DNA of 64,000 nt. Source: Sorghum bicolor (lineage: Eukaryota; Streptophyta; Magnoliopsida; Poales; Poaceae). Shown one piece after another: positions 33,496-45,572 of this stretch (positions are counted from its first letter, which is position 1; each line of letters opens with the position of its first letter). A model generated the notes under the pieces. It did no database searches and had not been told where the DNA came from. It was given only the letters and a program-made list of their open reading frames with translations. A program made the translations under genes and the position numbers. Location of the stretch: the NCBI RefSeq assembly GCF_000003195.3, contig NC_012878.2:8925945-8989944 (forward strand), written 5' to 3'.

Positions 33496-35211
33496 TATGG
33501 CTTCTTGTGCTTCTCTTTGTTTGTGTTGTGTTGGTGTTGGTTGTCTTCTCTCCTCCTCTCTGCTTATCGGATTCTATGATAAATATATTCTGGTGGAGCC
33601 CCTTAGCTTTCTCGGTGTTTTTTTTGAAAAAAAGATTCATATTAAATCACTTGCTTTTTTATATTTTGCAGAGGAACTCTATTAATGTATAAATTTTGGC
33701 ACCATGCATTTCCAAATAAGAAATAAAAGTTCTAAAAATTAAGAAAATACAATATTTTGTCTAGGTCTTTTATAGCCTTCTTTTTCCACGGTGGCCATCC
33801 TTGCTTGTCTAATATAAAAGCTTTTGTTCTGTTGGATCGGCAAAGCACAATTTTTTTTAAAAAAATATGTTATTGATCCACACACTTACATACATGTACC
33901 TATTCACTGTCTCTCTACCTATATGATAACATATAAAAGATTGAACAGGAAGATTTTGAGATTAACAAAATCATCATATGTGTCTCACAGTTAATAGGCA
34001 TGTTGGGTACCACTAAAACAATAGCGACGTTGAATACTATAATTAGCGACTATTGAAGTAATTAACTTTTTTACGAGAACTCCTATTTTGAAGTAAAATT
34101 TCCATTTTTTTATATTATTTTCACTAATGATCGGATTGTTTTCTGGAAAGGAGCAATGATAATTGAAACTAATTTCTATTGGCAGGAAAATTTTCATAAT
34201 TGAGGCGAAGGAAGGAATCCACAACGTTACAGTATATTTGTGTTTTCTTTTTGCAGTGGTACATTATACTTGTGCTGATGAACCATATAGCTTTTTCCCC
34301 TCTGATTTTTTGAGGGGAAATCCCCCCCCCTGCCCCCCCCCCCCCCCCCCCCTCTGTGATGATAGCATCAACACTTGTACCTGCGTCTAAATGAAGGGTT
34401 CATTCTTGTGGTTTGGAATTATATGGGCCTGGTTAATTAATTCCACTGGACACTGGCCCAACGGAGTAGTCGTCAGGCCTCATATGGGCCTGGTTAATTA
34501 ATTCCAAACACCCCACCCCATAGATCGGCCTCCTTATCATGAAGCGGGCTCAATCTTGTGGTTTGGAATTATTTGGTTCTGACAACCTCCCTCCCGTTTA
34601 ATGAAATACAGTTTTATTCCTAAAGTGGTACTCACCCTGTTTTAAATATGTAACGTGTTTAGTCATTTATTATAGGATAATTTAGTTAGTTTGTCTAGAA
34701 ATGAACAAAACAGTTTATCTTTAACGACGTACATTTTAATTAAAAAGAGGGAGTGAAACTAATTAGCACATGGCATTTGGATTAGCTGGTTTGTTCCGTT
34801 TGTTAATATTTGTGCGTGAAAACATTGGATGTGAGCAATGCCAACCGAAGCGGCTGGTTCTTGCTTCCCACAACTCCAGATCCCTAGATCATAATCAGGT
34901 CACCTGACGTCATTGCCGGTATCGAATTCAGTAGAAGGTCCCTATCACTGTAGGTTCCCAGATCAGGCAGTGATAGGATATGGATCACTACTTGTCAATC
35001 CTCTACCCGACGCTGATGATGACCATTTTTCAATTTTCGTTGATAGATTTTATTACTATATTTAAATAAAGGTTATTGTATAAATATTTTGTGTTGACAA
35101 CTAAAATTATTTATTTTATGAAGTTGTTAAAAAATATGGAATGGATTTCACGATTGCGTTCATCTCGTCGAGACGGTAAAAAAAAGAACGTCTAATTTGG
35201 AGTCTGGATGA
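33496..35211. other. intergenic DNA with a Stowaway-like MITE and a poly-C run
   Basis: No gene is seen. A C homopolymer of uncertain length lies at about 34322-34352. A duplicated phrase around ATATGGGCCTGGTTAATTAATTCCA occurs at 34421 and 34483. A Stowaway-like stretch with inverted ends CTCCCTCCCGTTTAATG and TTAATTAAAAAGAGGGAG lies at about 34588-34755. Confidence 0.5.
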
Positions 35212-35216
35212 AGAAG

Positions 35217-35676
35217 TGTCGACGAAAGCTAGTCGGCAGTCTACCTTAGGGTATATCCACGGTAGTAGTTTATCGGCAGACTGGTGCGCAAAAAGCTACG
35301 AACTCGACGGTGACGCAAGACACAGATAAGGATTTTATCCAGGTTCGGCCGTCGTGAGGGCGTAATACCTACGTGCTGCGTCTGATTTTATTGATGCGAA
35401 ATGTGTTGAGATCTCTACGGGGCAAACCTTGCCTCTCCTTATATAGTCCAAAGGGCAATGTTACAAATCTGGAAACTAATCCTAGTCGGTTACAATTGTC
35501 ATAGATAATACGATACCAATTCCTATTCTAACCGACTAGAATCCTGCTTGATCTCCACGTCTTGCTTCCTTGCGTGAAACTCCGAATAGTTGGATCAAGC
35601 CTCGAACTGTCTCGTAATGGACCAAATCTCCTGGCCCAAATCTAGCCGTAAGGGTATATGAGTTTATACCCCCACA
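35217..35676 (-). mobile_element. solo LTR of the Tat/Retand-like gypsy family
   Basis: On the minus strand it begins TGTGGGGGTATAAAC and ends CTTTCGTCGACA, matching the LTRs at 48555 and 62516. A perfect 5-base duplication AGAAG flanks it (35212-35216 and 35677-35681). At 460 bases it is close to the 457-base 3' LTR of the full element. No internal sequence adjoins it, so it is a solo LTR left by recombination. Confidence 0.92.
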
Positions 35677-35705
35677 AGAAGCTATGCACTCAAGAAGATG
35701 TTCTG

Positions 35706-35850
35706 TTGTAGACTCGAGTCGGGAGTTCGGACACGAGTCGAGAGTTCTAACAAACGTCGAGAGTTCTATCCCGAGTCAAGAGTTCTTACCTGAGTTGAGA
35801 GTTCTGACCCACATCAGGAGTTCCGACCCGAGTCGCGAGTTCCGACTTGA
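35706..35850. repeat. degenerate 19-bp minisatellite
   Basis: About seven units of 19 bases follow the pattern CCCGAGTCGAGAGTTCTGA, with substitutions but a constant period. Confidence 0.75.
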
Positions 35851-36270
35851 CTCCAAAAAACATAATAAGTGTTTGGATCTCGTCTTCGAAATTCTGATCC
35901 GAACTGTTCCAAACTCATGGGAAACTTGGAAAACTAGAAGCATACCCTGTGCGTTGCTGCGGGAATTGCGGATTAGTGAATTGTGTAGTATGATGATGCA
36001 GACTATACTTATTTGTATTGCTGACATGGACATTACAGTTGCCATGTGTGCTATTGGATTTTAATTGTATATGTGGTAGTGCATTGTATGTTGAGATAAA
36101 TAGTTATTAAGATTTTACTTAGTAGATTTTAATTGAATATGGTAGTGCATTGCTTAGGTAGACAACATTCATGCTTAGAGAAATAGTTAGTAGGGTTTAG
36201 GATTATAAGAATTATAGATAAGACTTGGAGAGGTTTCCTACTGGGATATGACCACCCCCTCTCTATATAT
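35851..36270. other. possible LTR or promoter region interrupted by the Athila-like element
   Basis: This AT-rich stretch ends with CTCTCTATATATGAGAG, a TATA-like sequence exactly at the insertion point of the element at 36276. No coding frame was recognised. Its continuation would be at 45573. Confidence 0.35.
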
Positions 36271-36275
36271 GAGAG

Positions 36276-37507
36276 TGTTGATATTTGGGAACGCAATAAG
36301 GAATTGATCCGCAAGCGCACGGATATCGGTGAGCACTTCACCTGGGAAATTATCCAGAATATCGTATTTATTTTTTTACCACTAGGAGAAAGAGTGCATC
36401 TGACTAACCGGTCTATTACTACTAACCCTTTAGGCAACAAAGAATGTTTCTCGATGTGAGTGATAAATAGAGAAGACTACAACCGTAGTCTCCTTCTAAC
36501 CTTGGTAAGGATGATCTACTGTTCTATTGGGGAGGCTAACGGAATCTAGACACCACAAAGGATGTTCAACCCGCACCTATAAACCATATCCTTCCTGCTA
36601 ACGAGATATGGTCTGCAAAGGTAACTCGGAATTGTCACGTTCCTCACTACTACCACGGTCTAGCTAGTCAGGGAATATCTATGAGTACCCTAGCCTAAAC
36701 ACCACATTTACGCCAGCAATGATTACTCTAAACTCTATGCGAAGAGATTAAAGTAAACTCATAAACCAAAAGAACAATAAAACAAGAACTTACTAGAATT
36801 TAGAAGTCGAAATACTGAAGAATCCTAGGAGCAAGCCTCGGGTTAGGAGAACTTGATCCCGCAGGTACAAGCTTGGAGTAGACACCGACAGGCCGGGCTT
36901 TCTCCAATCTACACCTCCACTCTATATCTCTCAATCTAGTATAAACTAGAAGATCTATTTCTACTTACATTGGTTGCTAAGCCTAAAAAGAAATATTATT
37001 TAGAGAAGAGGTTTTCCTTCGAGGGCACCCCTCAATCTCTATGATAATTTCTTGTCTTCTCCAGAGGCCAGGGGGGTCTCCTTATATAGTCCTCCTCCTC
37101 TATGCATTTTTGGGTCGGTAGGCGAGGTGGTACTACGTTATCTTTGATCCATTAGGTCGGTGGAACATCGTGTGCGAAGAGAGTCCCGAACGGAGTACAG
37201 GAGGGGGCGGGCGCCCAGGTCCTCAGGGCGGGCGCCCTGGGCCTGGCCCCTTTCGGCCTCTGCTTTCTTCCCGTGGCTTCTGGAGTCTTCTAGATGGTAG
37301 AAAATCACGCGGTGTGTTGATATCTCTATGTAATCCCGACATGTGGGCCTTTCTTCCTTATTTCCTAATAAACCTGTGCAGAAACAGATAAACAACAAAA
37401 CTCGTGGAATTCTGTCAGATCAAACCCTAATTCTAGGTGTTGTTTGCATATTGGTCCTTTCTCTTGTTTATTTGATAATTAAAATTGATACTTAAGAATC
37501 GTCAATA
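36276..37507 (-). repeat. 3' LTR of the Athila-like element
   Basis: It is 1232 bases and differs from the 5' LTR by scattered substitutions and small indels only. It contains the GC-rich inverted word pair GGGCGGGCGCC near 37205-37240. Confidence 0.92.
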
Positions 37508-38808
37508 AATACCCCCATACTTAGGCTTTTACTCGTCCTCGAGAAAAGGATGTTTAAGAAAAATATCTGGGCTAAACATTTAAAACATTCTCTTTATAAT
37601 TGCAGGGTGTTAAAAATCACAGTGTACTATAGTCAGGGAAGTATATGGTTAAGAGTAAAGATCCTTTCTTCTCAATCCTGTCACTTGGAGTTTTTGTATA
37701 TTTTTGAAAGAAAGTTAGCATACCATTTTCCTCATAGGTTCTTCTCAGATCACTCATTATATTTTATATATATCTCACTGAGGTTGTTTTAATTTGCAAA
37801 AATTCTCAAGTATACTTACTTTGCATTTATTGCCTGATCAAAACGGGATCCGAGGAGGGGAATGTCATACTCTTAGATCAAAGACTTTGGAAATTAAAAT
37901 CTTTATCAACTCTTGCTGGCATATTGCTTATTAGAGGGACCATGGGCTATCATTTTCTCTCGCTTTTTTTTAGTGGATACTGAGGTACCCCTAATTCTAC
38001 TGCCGGACACTTGTCCATTTTTCTGCGAGGTTGTCGAGCACTTGCTCCTTTTTATTTCTTCGAAATATCTTTATTTTTGCATAGCCCATGCCTCTAATGC
38101 AATAATACTTCGGAAGAGTGAATCTTTCTGAATAAATGTCTTGATCTTAGGAGCATGATAAATCTCTCAACAAGGGTCTAACTCATTTTGAACAAACTCA
38201 ATACAGAGTAGATAGCTTTTATAATCATAATTAATATTTTCAGTTTTATCAGGCATATAAAACACTGAGGATGGTAGCTAGAATTTTGAAGATTTTGAAA
38301 TAAATTCTCCAAGTAACAATGATATCAAGAATAAGAAACTCATACTCTACCATCACATATTCCATATTGACTTAAGTAACACAGGGTTTAAAATGATTTA
38401 TATAATTGTTGCAAGTTTTCAGGAAATATCATAGAGTGAGATTAATCATGATTAGAAACATTTTAATCTTTTTAATGTATCATGTCGGAAACAGTATTCT
38501 GCATAATCAAGATATGTGTATGTGTAAAGTAAAGTGTGCAGAGTGTGTACCTGAATCGTAGAGTGGTGTAGTCGGAGTGTGTTTGGCATGATGAGGGATC
38601 TCCCCCATACTTGTTTTCTGCTTTCTTGCACAAAAATAAAGTAGAGACACACAAGACATAATAATAATAATACTCTTTATTAATCTTGAGGCATTTATTA
38701 CAAAAGACTAGTAGCAAACTGATAGCAAACTGATGATAATAGTAAACCTAAGCCGAATTTAAAGATAAATAACTAAGATGCATTGCCTCAAGGTCTAATC
38801 TAGATAAC
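37508..38808 (-). other. non-coding 3' region with two polypurine-like tracts
   Basis: No frame is conserved between the extra ORF and the 3' LTR. On the minus strand AAGTATGGGGG occurs both next to the LTR (about 37511-37522) and 1.1 kb upstream (about 38603-38613). The first fits the polypurine tract. Confidence 0.55.
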
Positions 38809-39438
38809 TTAGCGGCGCTCTAATTCCTTAATCTTCTTGTTGGCACTGGCAAGATCATGCCTAAGGCCTAGTATAACGGTGTTGTGGTTAGAGAACTGCC
38901 TAGTGAGGGAATTAATCGAGGACTGGAGGTCTATGATAATTCTATCTAGTCCGCGAACGTCCTCATCAATATCCATTATAGTCTTGCGACGCTTGGGAGG
39001 TGTCTCAAAAGCATTGAGAGCGTGCTTCGGGGCTGCCTTTGGAGGGATGAAACGGACTTTGGCTGCTCCAATCCCTTCGAAGTAAGGCCTTTCCTCCTCC
39101 GTAGTGTAGCGAATACTGCTGATCTCGCCGCTCCGGTTGGTCTTGACTCCAACGACCCTCTCATTGGGTCTAGGTGGAAGGATCCTTGTGCCGGTTGGCA
39201 CCTTGATGGTGGTCTTCGTCTTGGATGATGATCCCTTGAGAAGTAGGGGTTGTGGTGGTGCGGTGAGAACTGGTTGAGCATGATAGGATGGGGCGGATCT
39301 GCGTTGGCGTAATGGCATGGCTTCTAGCTATCGCTCTGTATTGGCCGGGACGAGAGCACGGGCATCGGGGTCTTCCACAGGCTCTATGTTGAGGTTGAAG
39401 GGGACGACTTCCCAATCATTGTGGTACTTCTCGGCCAT
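38809..39438 (-). pseudogene. extra ORF downstream of integrase, coiled-coil C-terminus
   Basis: The frame starts at ATG 39438 (MAEKYHNDWEVVPFNL), meets an in-frame TAG at codon 37, and continues open to 38809, 209 codons in all. An internal ATG lies at 39318. The N-terminal half is basic and Pro/Ser-rich (SAPSYHAQPVLTAPPQPLLL). The last 50 residues are predicted by eye to form a coiled coil (LDRIIIDLQSSINSL, then LRHDLASANKKIKELERR). Athila-type elements often carry an extra or envelope-like ORF at this position; I see no membrane segment here, so I do not call it envelope. Function unknown. Confidence 0.6.
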
Positions 39439-39815
39439 TGGAGCAGCAAGGAACTAATCAAGCTCTAATTGAAGATGAGAAGGCTTGGTGGCTTGGTGTT
39501 TGAAAACTGAGGTTAGGGGTCTGTTTATATAGGGGTCAAAAAGTGCCTCTATGGGTTGGTCGGGTTGCTCCCGTCGATGTGCGTGCGAAACTTTCCATCT
39601 GAGGGATTATTCGGATTACCATAAGTGCATTTTCCATAACAGAGAAAATCGGGACCGAGGGGGAACAGGAGCTGGGCGCCTGCCCACCTGATCTGGGCGC
39701 CCGCCCTCTCTCTGGCCCCTCTGTGGGTCCACTTTCTCGAGCGCGTTTCTAGATGCAAAATTATTTAGAAATATATATATATGACCCAAAAACATCAGAC
39801 TAAAAAGGTCGGGCT

Positions 39816-42801
39816 CTAATTCTCCATGGGAAGGTAAAAATGGACTACGTCTATTTCTTCTAATTCTGTATTGGGCTCTAAAAATAATTTAAGACGTTGA
39901 CCATTTACCTTGAATAACGTACCTTCGTCATTTTGAAGTGTGATAGCTCCGTGGGATGATGAATTAATTACCTTGAATGGTCCTTCCCATTTGCTCCGGA
40001 GTTTTCCATGCCCAAAAAGCTTCACCCTGGAATTAAAAAGTAATACCTTATCTCCGGGTGTGAACTCCTTCTTCTTGATTCTCTTGTCATGCCACCTTTT
40101 GACTCTTTCTTTGTAGATCTTTGAATTGTGATATGCTTTCTCTCGCCATTCTTCCAATTCTGATAGTTGCATTCTTCTATAATCTCCAGCAACATCTAGG
40201 TCCATATTCCATCTCTTTATGGCCCAGTGTGCTTTGAACTCTAGTTCAACAGGTAGATGGCAAGTCTTCCCGTACACCAATTGGTATGGAGACATTCCAA
40301 TTGGGGTCTTGTATGCTGTCCGGTATGCCCAGAGTGCATCGGGTAACTTGTCTTTCCACGCCGTTCCCATTTCATTTACTGTCTTCTGAAGAATATTCTT
40401 GATTTGTTTGTTGGAAGTCTCTGCTTGGCCACTTGTCTGAGGATGATAGGGGGTAGCGACGTTGTGACGGATTCCATGTTTTGATAGATATTGCTTGAAG
40501 CGTTTGTCGATGAAGTGTGCTCCTCCATCACTTATCACTACTCTGGGGACTCCAAATCTTGGTAATATAATTTCTTCAAACATCCTCTTTGAACTGATGT
40601 TGTCGGCATGCTTGCAAGGTAGTGCCTCTACCCACTTGGATACATAGTCAACTGCCACCAAGATGTACTCACACTTCTTTGATGGAGGAAATGGACCCAT
40701 GTAGTCTATGCCCCAGACATCAAAGAGCTCAATCTGAAGGTTGTTGGTGAGTGGCATTGCATCCCTTGAATTTATGTTTCCGTGTCTTTGACATGGCCCA
40801 CATCTTCTGATATATTGTTCGTGTCTTCATACATTGTAGGCCAGTAGAATCCACACTGCCAGATCTTTGAATGTGTACGGAATGCTCCATAATGACCTCC
40901 ATATGGTGATGAATGACATCTGTCGATGATCTTCTATCCTTCCTCAGTGGTCACACATCTCCTGAGTAAGCCATCAGAGCATACTCGGAAGAGGTATGGC
41001 TCATCCCATATATGTGAACGACTTTCTTGAATAAGCTTCTTCTTGTTTGCTCCTGGCGGTACATACCCTGAAACCATAAAATTAACAATATCTGCATACC
41101 AGGGGTCAGACCTGTTAATCCCGTAGAGCATGTCGTCCGGAGTGAATCATTGATGGGGGTTTCCTGTGGACTCTTAAAATACATTCTAGACAATTGATCA
41201 GCAACAGAATTTTCTACTCCCTTTCTATCTTTTATTTCTAAGTCAAATTCTTGGAGTAATAAGATCCATCTAATCAGGCGAGGTTTAGCATCTTTTTTAG
41301 TGAGCAAATATTTTAGTGCAGCATGATGAGTGTATACAATTATTTTAGCTCCAACTAAATAAGATCTAAATTTATCAATGGCAAAGACAACAGCCAGAAG
41401 CTCTTTTTCAGTGGTTGCATAGTTAAGTTGAGCTCCTGTCAAAGTTTTACTGGCATAAGCAATTGCATGATGCTTCCTATTTTTAGTTTGTCCCAATACT
41501 GCCCCCACAGCATAATCACTAGCATCACACATAATTTCAAAAGGCAACAACCAATCAGGGGGTTGAATGATTGGTGCAGAGATGAGTGCTTTCTTTAATA
41601 AATTGAAAGATGTTAGTCATGCATCATCAAATTCGAAAGGAGCATCCTTGGCTAGCAAAAGAGTAAGTGGTCTAGCAATAAATGAAAAATCTTTTATGAA
41701 TCTACGATAAAAACCAGCATGGCCAAGAAAGCTTCGAATTCCTTTTATATTCACAGGTGGAGGTAGTTGTTCAATTACTTCAATTTTAGCCTTGTCTACC
41801 TCAATACCTCTTTCAGACACTAGGTGTCCCAGCACTATTCCTTCCCTAACCATAAAATGACATTTTTCCCAATTAAAGACTAAGTGCTTTTCTTCACATC
41901 TTTGCAAAACCTTGTGTAAGTTTTCAAGACAACTATCAAAAGTTTTTCCATAAACAGAGAAATCATCCATGAAAACTTCCATAATCTCTTCAATCATATC
42001 AGAAAATATAGACATCATGCATCTTTGAAAAGAAGCTGGTGCATTACATAACCCAAAAGACATTCTACGGTAAGCATAAGTTCCATATGGGCATGTAAAA
42101 GTGGTTTTGCTTTGATCATCAGGATGGATCGGGATTTGGTGATACCCTGAATATCCATCTATGAAACAGAAGAACGAATGGTTTGCTAACCGCTCTAGCA
42201 TCTCATCTATAAAAGGTAAAGGAAAGTGATCCTTTCTCGTGGCTTTGTTTAATTTTCTATAGTCTATGCACATCCGCCATCCTGTGACGGTGCGTTGCGG
42301 AATTAGCTCGTTCTTTTCATTCATAATAACAGTCATGCCTCTCTTTTTAGGCACAACTTGTACTGGGCTTACCCACTCACTATGCGGCACAGGACATATA
42401 ATCCCTGCATGCAGCATGTTTATAACTTCCTTTTTAACTACATCTCTCATAGTGTTGTTAAGTCTACGTTGGGGTTCTCGAGAAGGTGAAACAGAAGGAT
42501 CTGTTGGAATACGATGGGTACAAATCATAGGACTAATTCCTGTAAGATCTTGGAGTGAGTAGCCGAAAACTGAGTGATGTTTCTCAAGAATGGTCATTAA
42601 TCGCAGAGTTTGCTCTTGAGTGAGTTTATCACTAATGACCACAGGAAACTCTGGATTATTGTTTAGGAAAGCATAGGTAAGACCGAGTGGTAAAGTTTTA
42701 AGCTCTATGGGGGGTCTAGGTGCTTCTGCAAACTCATCTAAGGGTTCAGGTTCAGAAGGCTCGGCTTCTTCTTCTGTGAAGAAAGGAGTTTCGTCTTCTT
42801 A
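39816..42801 (-). pseudogene. Athila-like pol: reverse transcriptase, RNase H, integrase
   Basis: Minus-strand frames read in order: reverse transcriptase (WRMCIDYRKLNKATRKD; FMDDFSVYG near 41965; best open frame 42642-41617), RNase H ([18 protein letters not shown]; 41550-40951), the integrase zinc region around 40850-40930 (frame broken), and the integrase core ([44 protein letters not shown]; 40757-39816). Stops or frame changes lie at 42799, 41617, about 41140, 40934 and about 40800. The integrase frame alone is still open for 313 codons. The element cannot make a complete polyprotein. Confidence 0.9.
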
Positions 42802-44208
42802 GTCTGGTTCATCTAAAAGCTCTAGAGATGCAGCCTTTACCTCCTCCATAGGATCAGGCAAAAGATATGACTCGGCCTTATTGTTTAAGGAGTGTGAAAT
42901 TGTTATTGGGATTTTAAAAGTTTTTCCAAAAGAAATGTGTAGCTTTCCAGTATGACCTTCATAAAGGAGTCTTCTAAAAGGTTGTCCTATCAACAGGTCG
43001 AAGTCCCATGTATCAAAGATATAGAAGTTCAAATGAACCATGGAGCCTTCTACCGTAAGAGGTACGACATTGATAATTCCAAGACTGGGGACTAATCGTC
43101 CCGAAGATTCCTTTATGACCTTTGTTGTGGGGGTTAAGACAAGATTTTTAAATAGTTTATGTGCAAAAGATTCAGACATGATGTTGATCCCCACAACAGG
43201 ATTATAAAGAGCATTAAATCGATCAGAATTATAAGCACAGCGTATAGTTATAGAGGGTGTGTCCAAATGGATCACATCAGAGGAAAGCTCTGATTCCTCC
43301 AACCATTCGCTACTCATGACTGAGATAAGCTCTCTCAATAGATATTCACTTGGCAAATAAATGCTAAACTGGCCGTTTTGCAGTTTGTCAATAGAATGGT
43401 AATTTGAAATGTTTCCAAAATCAGCAAAAAGATCAGATTCTATATCCAGCCTGAAGTCCGCTGGTGGAATTTCTTCCTCTTGTGGCTCAGAACTTGGGAC
43501 AGCTAAAGTAGATGAAGAATTTGGCAGAGTGTCTACTTCGGCTTCGTAGGTTTCATCATGAAGGGTATTGTCCATCTCAGTTTCTAGGATTCTATCTAGG
43601 ATCACTCTAGCTTCATCAGTAGGGATGCGAAAGAAAGAACCTGTAGATATTGTGTGTAGCATTTGTTTGTGATTTTTCTGAAGACCTCGAAAAAAGTGGA
43701 ATAAAAGAACAGGGTCTTCAAGATTAAGGCTTGGACCAGATTCTAAAAGATCAGAAAAACGTTTCTAGGATTTTCCCAAAGTTTCATTATCTTTTTGTTT
43801 AAAAGATAGGACTTCGAGTCTAAGGTTGGCTATACGGTCAAGGGAATAGAAATCTAGACAAAAGTTGGCTCGTAAAACTCCCCATTCACCTCGTTGTTGA
43901 CTTACCTTCTAACTGTACCATTGTCTAGCTTCTCCCCTTAAGGAAAAAGGAAAAAGCTTCCAACGTAAAGTTTTATCAGAAATGCCTTCGATGCGAAGAC
44001 AATCACATGTTTGCTCAAAATCTCTAATGTGAAGGTAAGGGTTTTCGTCTTCCTTTCCCGAAAAAGATAGGTTTTGAATCATGGCAATCAACCTAGAACT
44101 TAACTTATACTGGGATGTTTGGATAGGCTGTGATGATTCCCATGGTAAAAGGTCAGTTACTGAAGGGGTTGCAGACTCATGAATCGATTTAGAATTTTGG
44201 TTTTCCAT
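42799..44208 (-). pseudogene. Athila-like gag and protease-like region, short and broken
   Basis: Gag starts at ATG 44208 (MENQNSKSIHES) with a capsid-like segment (PYLHIRDFEQTCDCLRIEG, LRGEARQWYS) and is stopped at 43909. A second open frame (43662-42799) follows an intervening in-frame stop near 43768. It has a protease-like fold segment (NPVVGINIMSESFAHKLF, FDLLIGQPFRRLL) but no visible D-S/T-G catalytic triad and no CCHC knuckle between gag and protease. Together the region is about 470 codons, which is short for Athila-type gag-protease. Confidence 0.8.
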
Positions 44209-44301
44209 AAGGTAAGGGTAAAGAAAATAAATAAAGAATGTAAAAGATAAGAAAAGATAAAAGTATAGATACAAGCTTGTAGTAAGACTCAAGGTTATCT
44301 C

Positions 44302-44342
44302 AGCAAACCATCTTTTTCCCCGGCAACGGCGCCAGAAATGCT
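44302..44342 (-). other. primer binding site of the Athila-like element
   Basis: Minus strand, immediately inside the 5' LTR: TGGCGCCGTTGCCGGGG after a short spacer. Complementary to a tRNA 3' end, probably tRNA-Asp as in Athila. Confidence 0.75.
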
Positions 44343-45572
44343 TGTTGATATTTGGGAACGCAATAAGGAATTGATCCGCAAGTGCACGGATATCGGTGAG
44401 CACTTCACCCGGGAAATTATCCAGAGTATCGTATTTATTTTTTTACCACTAGGAGAAAGAGTGCATCTGACTAACCGGTCTATTACTACTAACCCTTTAG
44501 GCAACAAAGAATGTTTCTCGATGTGAGTGATAAATAGAGAAGATTGCAACCGTAGTCTCCTTCTAACCTTGGTAAGGATGATCTACTATTCTATTGGGGA
44601 GGCTAACGGAATCTAGACACCACAAAGGATGTTCAACCCGCACCTATAAACCCTATCCTTCCTGCTAACGAGATATGGTCTGCAAAGGTAACTCGGAATT
44701 GTCACGTTCCTCACTACTACCATGGTCTAGCTAGTCAGGGAATATCTATGAGTACCCCAGCCTAAACACCACGTTTACGCCAGCAATGATTACTCTAAAC
44801 TCTACGCAAAGAGATTAAAGTAAACTCATAAACCAAAAGAACAATAAAACAAGAACTTACTAGAATTTAGAAGTCAAAATACTGAAGAATCCTAGGAGCA
44901 AGCCTCGGGTTAGGAGAACTTGATCCCGCAGGTACAAGCTTGGAGTAGACACCGACATGCCGGGCTTCCTCCAATCTACACCTCCACTCTATATCTCTCA
45001 ATCTAGTAGAAACTAGAAGATCTATTTCTACTTACATTGGTTGCTAAGCCTAAAAAGAAATATTATTTAGAGAAGAGGTTTTCCTTCGAGGGCACCCCTC
45101 AATCTCTATGATAATTTCTTGTCTTCTCCAGGGGCCAGGGGGTCTCCTTATATAGTCCTCCTCCTTTATGTATTTTTGGGTCGGTAGGCGAGGTGGTACT
45201 ACGTTATCTTTGATCCATTAGGTCGGTGGAACATCGTGTGCGAAGAGAGTCCCGAACGGAGTACAGGAGGGGGCGGGCGCCCAGGTCCTCAGGGCGGGCG
45301 CCCTGGGCCTGGCCCCTTTCGGCCTCTGCTTTCTTCCCGTGGCTTCTGGAGTCTTCTAGATGGTAGAAAACCACGCGGTGTGTTGATATCTCTATGTAAT
45401 CCCGACATGTGGGCCTTTCTTTCTTATTTCCTGATAACCCCCTGCAGAAAAGATAAACAACAAAACTCGTGGAATTCTGTCAGATCAAACCCTAATTCTA
45501 GGTGTTGTTTGCATATTGGTCCTTTCTCTTGTTTATTTGATAATTAAAATTGATACTTAAGAACCGTCAACA
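44343..45572 (-). repeat. 5' LTR of the Athila-like element
   Basis: It is 1230 bases, nearly identical to the copy at 36276-37507. It ends TCAACA at the outer edge, forming the inverted TGTTGA/TCAACA ends expected for an LTR. Confidence 0.92.

Larger units (their letters stand above)
36276..45572 (-). mobile_element. Ty3/gypsy retrotransposon, Athila-like, complete but decayed
   Basis: Direct LTRs at 44343-45572 (5') and 36276-37507 (3') flank a minus-strand internal region. They start TGTTGATATTTGGG and end TCAACA (TCAATA in one). The flanks are GAGAG (36271-36275) and GAGCG (45573-45577), a duplication with one mismatch. Next to the 5' LTR the minus strand reads TGGCGCCGTTGCCGGGG, the primer binding site typical of Athila-type elements. 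Gag, protease-like, reverse transcriptase, RNase H and integrase follow in gypsy order, then an additional ORF. Total length is 9297 bases. Confidence 0.93.

Noticed and set aside
37170..37398. Similar peptide ORFs at 37170 and 45236
   Set aside because: They are the same LTR segment present in both LTRs of the Athila-like element; non-coding.
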